A stretch of DNA of 64,000 bases from Lytechinus pictus (lineage: Eukaryota; Echinodermata; Echinoidea; Temnopleuroida; Toxopneustidae): NCBI RefSeq assembly GCF_037042905.1, contig NC_087246.1, forward strand, positions 35,892,001 to 35,956,000. The letters are read 5' to 3'. The first letter of the stretch is position 1, and every line of letters begins with the position of its first letter. This document shows, piece by piece, positions 56,050 to 64,000 of the stretch. The notes under the pieces were generated by a model that ran no database searches, was not told the origin of the DNA, and saw only the letters and a program-made list of their open reading frames with translations. The translations under genes and the position numbers were made by a program.

Positions 56050-57300
56050 TATGGGGGGGGGGGGGCATGTGAATACTGGTAAAGGTTTGAGAAAAATCCA
56101 ACAAAGATTAAGGAAGTTATTAAAATTTAAGTTTTGGATATGTGACGTCATAAACGAGCATCTGTTATAAAATGCATGAATTTCAAATTTTTATTGGTTC
56201 ATGATGACTTACTTCCCGGGCTTATTTTTGTTTTCTTTTTAGGAAGGGGTGTGAAATGATTTGCCTACAGATATACTAAATGTCACAATGAAAACTATTA
56301 TCAATTTTCTGAGATAATGACATTTCATTATTTTTTCTTACCATTCGATATGTAGGAATGCTGATCGCATATTACGTTACAAATCAAATAATTAAAATTC
56401 TAATAAGTTTTCTATTCTTTGATGGATTTTTCTCAAACCTTCGGCAATGTTTTTAAGTATTTTTCTGCTAAAATTTTTTGCAATTATCTTTTTGTCAGGG
56501 TGAACTTCCCCCTTAACTTACTCATTTTTAAGAACTGGATTGGGAAGGAATATTTTTGGTGCACCCTTGGGTGATACCAGGAAGACGTATTATTGTGTAA
56601 TATTGTTATTGAAATATATCCTATATTCAATCTAAAAAGAAAAATATACCTCCTTATATAACCACTGGAAGTGAAAGAAATTTTCGTAAGAAATAAATTT
56701 GAGGAAAAAAGGATATACGTCATTTTTAAACATGGGAGGCTTTTGATTCCGAATGAATGGCAGAGTTACTTTTTTTCCTTTTCTTCTTCTTCCTTTTCTT
56801 CTTCATTTATTTCTCTCCTTTTCTCTTCTCTCTCTCCCCTCAATGTATACGTTGTATAGCAGTGCAGATTCTAATGTTCAAGCGGGGGCTTGCCTGGGTC
56901 ATTGTTTTTTTTTGGGGGGAGCGAGGCGCAGATATGGTGGGGCTGGGGAGGGTGGGATGGGATGGGCAAGGTGGTGTGGGGAAGGAGGGGGCCTGAGTGC
57001 GGGTTTTGGTTTTCTTTATTTTTTCTGTATTATATTTCTTAAGTTTCTTTCAGTGAATTGGAATAATGAATGGACCAGTTTAATTGATTTAAATCTATAG
57101 ATTTGTGTACCTGTTATACTTTGTTATTGGTACTTTGATGTATTATTTATGAAGTTAATCGTCAGTTTATGTTTGTATTTCAGAGCTGGTTGTAAATGTC
57201 ACTGAATGAATTGATTTAAAAGAAAAAAACACTTGGGGTGGGAGGTAGAACATCACTGTTTTTTATCATTGTTTTTTTTTCTCTTTCTTGTCATTTACAT
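56050..57300. other. Repeat remnants
   Basis: 56,056-56,520 starts with a G tract and ends cagggtgaacttcccccttaac. It shares catgaatttcaaatttttat with the reverse strand near 58,605-58,630, so a fold-back family. The rest to 57,300 is T/C- and G-rich filler with no gene. Confidence 0.35.
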
Positions 57301-57316
57301 GTAATACATCACAGAA

Positions 57317-57444
57317 GCGGATCTAGAGGGGGGGTTGGGGGGGTTGCAACCCCCCAAAAAAAAATCCGGGGACCATTTTTTTAAATCTTATCTTTTTTTT
57401 TAAACTTGTAATTTTATTTTATTCTATTTCTATGTATTTATTTC

Positions 57445-57478
<34 letters not shown>

Positions 57479-57786
57479 TCTTTTGGGGGGAGGGGGGGGT
57501 TGGGCGAACAAATGTTACATTGCAGGAAAATGCAACTTAATTTTACAAATTTTCATGGGGGTTAATTTGGCAACGACCTCTATACCAAAAAGAGTGGTGT
57601 TTTAGATGCAAGAAAACGCCATTTTCACACACAGATTTTCAAAAATTTTCCCTACTGTGGGAGGGGGACACCCCCCTCCCACACCCTCCCCCCTCGCTCG
57701 CTCCGCTCGCTTGGACTCGGTCGCTACGCTCCCTCGCATACCACCCCAACCCCCCCCCTTTATAAAAAGCTGGATCCGCCCCTGCA
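57317..57786. mobile_element. Probable hAT-like element (GCGGATC ends)
   Basis: Left cagaagcggatctaga and right gctggatccgcccctg are inverted repeats next to G and C tracts. It includes an (ATT)n run and ctcgctccgctcgcttgg. Target duplication unclear (catca only). Confidence 0.5.
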
Positions 57787-57789
57787 TCA

Positions 57790-59038
57790 TGTTAAAATTT
57801 TCATTTGTAATTGTTGAAACTGGGGTTGAAACGCATGTTGTCATCAGTATCCGGGTCAGTATTAATTTCCGGTATATTTGAAGTTCGATGTATATTTGTA
57901 TAATCATATGGGATATGGATTTATTGCAAAATTTATAATCATGTTTCAATTGATTTTTCATGAAATGTAAATGTGTATTTTGATTTGAGAGAATACAATA
58001 AAAACATCCTTTAAAAAAAATTAAAAAAAACACTCGATTCTGCTCTCCAACATTAGACCTAAAGAGGGCGGTTTTCTAAAACACGTAATAGGCAGTGGGA
58101 GGATCAGCACAGAGGTTGATGCCTGATGTCGAAAATTTTCTTTTCCCCTGTAGATTTGCTAGAATTAAGGTAAGTTTTCAATTCACATTTCATTTTTGCA
58201 TATATTGTAAAATGATATCATCAACGAGATAGAGCAATATATGTCTCAGGATAGTTATGTAAGCACGAAAAAGAATAGCAATAAAAGATGTGTGTGATGG
58301 GACTGATGAGCTGCTGTGCTAGTCGACGCGAGCGTTACCGAGAACGGTACGATACACTACTGGACCGGGAGAGCGTCGGCGGTGCAGTGCAGTGACGGGC
58401 ATATAGGCCTAGACCAAAAGCTTCAGTCTCTGACTCAGCTTTGTACTGTAGATTTGGTTGTTCCGCTGAACTGCGTTGGCTTCTCGCCAGACTGAAGTAT
58501 ACTTGGCCCTAGATAGCTGGCAGCCGTCTGCTTCAAGGAGCTTTTTTAATAATTTCACACCCCTTCTTAACAAGGAAACAAAAATAAGTCATCACGAATA
58601 AAAAAAAAAATTGAAATTCATGCATTTTATAATATGGGACAGATGTAGCCTAGAAGGCTAGTAGCCACGTACGTGCATAGCGCCAACTTAATGTGTTCCG
58701 CCATCTTGATTGTTGGTTGCCGATAAAATGCGCATTTTCAGATTTTTTAACGCTCAGTTATTATCCATGACTGAAACATTGACCAATCAAAAACTAAGAT
58801 TCTATAAGAAATATGAATATTCATATACGAAAGTATAAACATAGATAATTCAGTTTTATGTGAAATTTAAACCCAATACTTCAAAATATGGTTAGTTTTA
58901 TGTCTCTAAAATGACCCTTAAAACCAGAATTTTATTACTAAAAAATAAAGGTTTTCCCAAGTTGCCATGGTAACGTGGTCTGAGATATAAAAGCTTAGCA
59001 AACACTTCATTTCAGTGATCGAGGATGTATTTGTTTAC
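57790..59038. other. No complete gene; CpG-richer block
   Basis: 58,320-58,400 is GC-richer (cgacgcgagcgttaccgaga, ggagagcgtcggcggtgcag), and an AAG|gtaagt donor-like site is at 58,169-58,176. This could be a promoter/first-exon region of a gene to the right, but no coding exon is seen. Confidence 0.3.
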
Positions 59039-59046
59039 GTTATACG

Positions 59047-60906
59047 CAAGGCTCGACATTAGCGGTGGCCCGGGGCCACCAAAAATTCACCTCGGGCAAC
59101 CATTATTGATAAAATGTTAAGTTTTGGTGGCCCGAATCGGGCAACCAATAATTTTCAAAGTAGCGCAATTTTTCTCCCAATTTTGCACGCATTTATCAAC
59201 TTTCTACAGCTCAAATTGCAAGCCAGTTCGTCATGCGCCCTTTTTGTTGATCTACACACAAATACACACACACAAAGTTTGCATATTAGGCCTACAGCTA
59301 TAGCATACAGTAGCTATTATCCAGCCAGACGCGCCGGCCGGCTGGCGTGAGCTTTGCATGAAGCCACTGCATACAGCTGTGCTCTAGATCTAGCTAGCTC
59401 AGCCTATTCAGACTCAGGGAGCTGCGATAAAAAATGTTGCAGCTGAGAAATCTTCCACAGAACTTTGAAAATCTCAGTCAAAGTCACATTTTACACCAAT
59501 GAAATGCAATTCTACAGTCTATATTACGAAAATCTGGTGTATCCTGATTATTTGCAAGTATTAAGAAGAGGAATTATGACCTCTCTTTTGACTCAAAAAG
59601 ACCGATTTCCACATGAATTAATACACATAAAACACATAGGCAATTACATCACAGTCCCACGTGTGCATTTGTATGTATGTTGATACTTGGTTTCTTTCGA
59701 AGCTGTGTATTTTCTAGCCAAAAACAAACAGACAGTTTCTTTCTTTCTTGTTTATAAATGACTTCTTAAACCACTCTTGAGAAAGTAAATACTTTGGGAA
59801 GGCATTTCATTGATATGAAATGTGATTTTTTCACCCAACATTTTGGCAAATATAGGGAAGGACTTTTCTCACACTTTTTTTCCAGATATAATTTTTGCCG
59901 TTTTCTTTTTTTTTTCCTTTCATTTTTTTTTGACAGTGGTTAAACCATTTATACACCTTCCCATTGAATATGCCTGATTAAAAAATATGTTTCTACTGAA
60001 AATAAAATAATACAAACTAAAGGATATAAAAATAAAAATGTGCCATTCCCATAAAGTAAGTGAAAATTATTTGCTTGGCTTTTAATTATATTCCAGTCAG
60101 AATAGACTGTTGCCACATCTGTTAAAAAATATATGTAATGGCTTCTTAATTTTCCCCTTTTCCCCATTTTTTTATTAACTTTGTTTTATTAATTTTTCTT
60201 TCATTTTCTTTTCTTTTTTCTCTCTAATTTTTTTATTTTCTTTTTTTCCCTGTTCTTTGTTTTTTCTTTCTTCATTTTCTTTCTTTTGTTTTATTTCACT
60301 AATTTCTTTTATTATTTTTGTTTTCTTTTTGTAATATACTTTTTGAAAATTATTTTCGTTTGTTTCCCCCTTTTATGCATTGTTCTAATTTTGCAGCATA
60401 TTTTTCTGTGATTTTCTCCTTCTATAATATGCTGCAAAAGAGAAAACAGAAATAAACTGGATTTGGGGCATGCATATTCTAGGTTTTAGGATTCAAAGAG
60501 GAAGGAAGGAAAAACCATTGTTTTGTACATCTATCTGAATTTGCTATGCACTATTTATTTACTTTACCATTATCTCTATACAGAGATTTAAAAAAAGTCC
60601 ACACAACCTGCGAACAATACAATTAATTTATTCTCTTTCAATCATTTCATTTTTACAACAATAGAAACGTTTATCAATTAGCAAAGTAAAATTACAGCAA
60701 ACAAGGTTTACATGTATAAAGTAAAAGTAACATAGTGGTAGTGGCTGCAGAATTAATATTTCAGAAGTTTGTTTTATTCATTTTTAATGTTTTTCTTTAT
60801 ATTTTTCGGGCCACCAAACTTTAATATCGGGCCACCAAAAAAAAAATTTTGATGGTTTTGGTGGCCCGAACGGGCCACCACCAAAAAAAGTTAATGTGGA
60901 GCCTTG
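59047..60906. mobile_element. 1.86-kb CAAGGCTC-ended hAT-like element
   Basis: Left CAAGGCTCGACATTAGCGG and right TTAATGTGGAGCCTTG are inverted repeats; ggtggcccg/cgggccacc blocks extend the symmetry. ttatacg flanks both sides (59040-59046, 60907-60913). No transposase-sized ORF; much of the inside is T-rich. Confidence 0.8.
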
Positions 60907-60913
60907 TTATACG

Positions 60914-61720
60914 TCTACATAAATTATAACATTTTTTCCAGACCATGGATGAACTTTCAAAAAGAGACATTTAAGGCAAGTTTTTACGATTTCCGGCAAT
61001 TTTCTGACACAGGCACTTTGAAGAGGTAATTTTTACAGAATTAGAAGAAGACATCGTGGATTTTCCTAATTATCACGACGGATATGCAACTTACTTGTAA
61101 ACAAATCAAACAAAGTCTATGATACATTTTCGATAATGCAAAAAGAGACATTCAAGTCTCTGATTGAGAGCCGCAGATTGAACATTCGCACGGCGCAATG
61201 GCAGCGTTTTCGCCGAATTCGTCGGGGCGAAAACTCCAAGCGAGCCGTACCACTCACCAGTCCTGAACGCTGCGCTGTATGTTTGATGATTTATCTGGTG
61301 CCATTTCGTGCTTATAAATTTGTTTTTTCTACAATGCCACTATCTCATTAAAATTGTTTGTCATGATAACATTGGAAATATTATCGTTTAATGGCCCAAA
61401 GGATCGACTGTAATAAAAGATACTTTGAAATATTGTCAGAGAGTGATTAGTTAGGTGATGTTTATGGTCAGAATTTAGTCATGGCTTTGGGTGAACTTAC
61501 GCGAACGCGGTCACTTGCTCACGGGGCGAGTCGGCCTGGCCCTTTGGTGGAAGGCCGTTAGGCAACGTGCAGTGCAGCTAGAGCAGAGTTGGGGAGTTAT
61601 AGGTATAAAAATACTTTGAAATAAGTAATCTGCAAATATTTTTGTCTTATCCCTTTGGATTACTTAGATGAGAAATTCAAATTCTCAAAGTTTGAATCAA
61701 ATTTTAGACAGTGACAACAA
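60914..61720. other. No gene recognised
   Basis: A GC-richer stretch at 61,180-61,280 gives a 71-codon frame (61,136-61,351) with no recognised motif. I cannot tell whether it is an exon. Confidence 0.3.
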
Positions 61721-61722
61721 AG

Positions 61723-61947
61723 AGTGGTGCTGTATGGGGGGGGGGGGTCTTGCATGCCCCCAATTCACGAACAAGAAAAAAAAAAGGAAAAGGTAAGAGA
61801 ATCTTGCGAAATTGTTCAATTGGATTTTTGTAACCAAAAGTCAAAATTATGCTTATGTCGCTTGCTTGCAACTATATATTTTATAAATTTTGCCTGATAC
61901 GCCATATCGTAGTACCCTCAATTATTTTCACTTGTTACGCCACTGAC
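61723..61947. mobile_element. hAT-like MITE of the CAGTGGCG family
   Basis: Left agtggtgctgtatggggg (a decayed CAGTGGCGTA) and right cttgttacgccactg. Internal gatacgccatatcgtagtac matches the MITEs at 912, 11664 and 54773. Target duplication not visible. Confidence 0.6.
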
Positions 61948-61949
61948 AT

Positions 61950-63447
61950 GACTGATATAACATCTACTAGTTTATGATAACATTATTTGGTTGCGGGATC
62001 AAAGCATCAGCTATAGCTAAACATTTATACTTTATGCCTGTTCAACTTCCAATACAGGTTTAGGCCTGTATTTATGAGATGTTAAGATCTATGAGTGCCT
62101 TTATTATTTTCATTTTCAATTAAAACAATTATTAATTATGTATTAATTTAGTATTAACCTCGATGATACATTTTATTGTGTTAAATCGTACAATTTCTGT
62201 TGTATTAATTAAGCCCCTTATTAAGCCCTTTTAAAAACATGCTTATAGTAGCAGACCCCCCCCCCCCATATATAAAGACATAGTGTAGGCCTATATAGAA
62301 CTAATTGAACCCCCCCCCCTATTGAGGACAAAATGAAAAAAAATACTCAAAATAATCGACCACCCCCCCCCCCCTTTGACGAGGCAGCTGTCGGTGGCCT
62401 GATGTCTTCATTGACTTCTTTTTGCTTGTAAAAATAATATTAAAGAAATAGGGGCTACTCTAAGTTTTCCCATATGAAAATTCATTTGGATCTGCAAGTG
62501 CATGAGGCTGCGCCCCCTCCAACGTCATAGCTACCCCATATCTTTAGGTTCTAGCTCTCATATTTTTCAGCTCCCTGATTTTTTGGAAGAAAAAAAAAAC
62601 GAGGCGAAAGAAAAGAGTGAAATAAATGAAATACGATTAATCAAAATTTGAGTTGTTTGAAAGAATTATACTTATCAGAGAAACTAAATTAAATTCTACA
62701 ACCATGAAGAATAACAGCAATCTTGATAAATTCTGTTTTTTTTTTCAAAATCAGAACCAATCAACCTTTTTCTGATTATTCTGTCACTTTCCATATTTTG
62801 GAGAAAAAATAAAAGTGTTCATCGACGCCCTGTACTGCATGATGAAACTGTATCCCCACTCGGCCCGGCCCTCGTAACCCCCCCCCCTCTCTCTCTCTCT
62901 CCCTCCCCCCCCCCCCCACCACAATGCCCCTTGCTCATTTCTCTTATCTCACCTTGACCTTAATTAATTAATCTTAACTATTTGGCGGTACAGTCAAACG
63001 TGACTGGTCGCCATCATAGTTTCATCCCCAACAAACAAGGAACAAACAATAACAATTCTGTTTTTTCGACCCAACATCATTCCTTTCAATACGCGTAAGG
63101 CTATACGTGGGCACGCACAAACAACGTGGGTTAACAAAAACTGACCCGCGTTTGGACTGAAATTGTGATTAAAATAAAAATGTTATAAATATGAAAAAAA
63201 TATATGTATAATGAAGGATATTTGATAAACGGAAAAACATTAATCGCTAATTCATAAAAATGCTGGAAAAGATTGGACAGAGGTTTTTAACAACGGTAAT
63301 CAAGGGGAATTAGTGTATGGGTGAATGGCGTTCGAGCTTTAGCCGAGCGTTAGCCGGTGAGGGCGCGGGCCAAATCTGCCTGAATCTGGCAATATGGCGT
63401 CGTCCATTAAGCTGACGTTAGCCAGCGGCGACTGCACGTACGTGTAG
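61950..63447. other. No gene recognised; C tracts
   Basis: Several C tracts (62,257-62,268, 62,311-62,320, 62,363-62,374, 62,879-62,917) that look like polyC parts of decayed TIR elements. Otherwise AT-rich. Confidence 0.4.
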
Positions 63448-63977
63448 CCCGGGGGGGGGCACTCAGTATATAATGCATAGTGGGTATGTGCCGCGGAGGG
63501 GACCCCCATTTTTACACTCAAATTTCCGTTCCAAGGCAAAGCATTTTTGTCTTATTGAGAAAAAGAACAAAGAAAGCCGCTCCAAGGCATAGCATTTCCT
63601 TCTTATCGAGAAAAAAGAAGAAAGAAATCAGCTCCAAAGCTTCGCATATTTTTCGTTACGTCGTTCCGGTCGCATTGATCTGCTACAATTTTGGTGAAAA
63701 GCGGCCGTAGAGCGCTTTTCGACCATCGAGCGCACCCGGCGGAGGCCGCGCTAGCTGCGTCATGCACGATTGCCCGTTCCATAGGGATGCATACGCACTC
63801 ACAGAGATACGGAGATCCGTTCCGAGGACCCCCGTTTTCACAAACATTTGTAGTTCCGAAGCCCGTTCCGAGGACCCTCCTTTTTACAATAAGCCCGCTC
63901 CAAGGCCCCCGTTTTTTGCCTCGCCCGCGGCACACCCCTACCACTTTTTTGGTCGAGTGCCCCCCCCCCCCCCCGGG
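63448..63977. mobile_element. CCCGGGGG...GCACTC-ended TIR element
   Basis: Left cccgggggggggcactc and right gagtgcccc...ccccgggg are inverted repeats. Further in, gggtatgtgccgcgg pairs with ccgcggcacaccccta. Inside, ccgttccaaggc/ccgttccgagga-like units repeat several times. Non-coding. Confidence 0.65.
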
Positions 63978-64000
63978 GCTAGTAGAAGACTCTGTGATCA

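Noticed and set aside
57606-58033. 91- and 143-residue overlapping ORFs
   Set aside because: They cross the polyC/polyG end of a hAT-like element; proline/glycine-rich by composition.

Overview
This is a window of animal nuclear DNA: AT-rich, intron-containing and dense with transposons. I infer an echinoderm, most likely a sea urchin, because the dispersed repeats (the GCGAGCGCGAAGCGCGAGC minisatellite, the TTAA-flanked AAGGACAAGTCCACCCC elements, the CCCGGGGG...CAGTCAAATATATTG elements) and an APE-type LINE with a 2A-like DIESNPGP motif are, as I recall, typical of sea urchin genomes. The species cannot be fixed from sequence alone.

Region 1 (1-25,000) holds three intact paralogues, called A (+), B (-) and C (+) here, of a small secreted six-cysteine protein. 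Each has a tiny first exon (Met-Ala-x-Ser), a signal-peptide exon, one exon with all six cysteines, and a last exon with an Arg-Phe-Arg-Arg site and a Ser/Glu-rich tail. A is cut by the window start. The genes alternate in strand and their flanks are inverted repeats, so the cluster grew by inverted duplication. Transposons then cut into it: a 4.5-kb TIR element with an 8-bp target duplication sits 16 bp after gene B's stop, itself holding a minisatellite and a nested LINE fragment; a 5.2-kb LINE with two ORFs sits in gene C's 3' flank.

Region 2 (25,000-32,500) has no recognised gene. It has remains of minisatellite-bearing elements, a perfect 49-bp hairpin, and two large inverted repeats (arms of about 0.42 kb) that carry an exon-1-like ATG plus splice donor.

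Region 3 (32,500-44,000) contains a six-exon gene for an 870-residue, basic, low-complexity, probably nuclear protein that I do not recognise; its middle three exons are a tandem triplication. Downstream are two orphan protein-like exons and several TIR elements.

Region 4 (44,900-46,200) has a single-exon GT10 alpha-1,3-fucosyltransferase, a type II Golgi-like enzyme.

Region 5 (46,200-64,000) is mostly repeat: two TTAA elements sharing one TTAA, a decayed L1/Tx1-like LINE broken by at least three nested insertions, a 1.86-kb CAAGGCTC-ended element, and polyG-ended TIR elements. I saw no complete gene there. No tRNA, rRNA or CRISPR was found.
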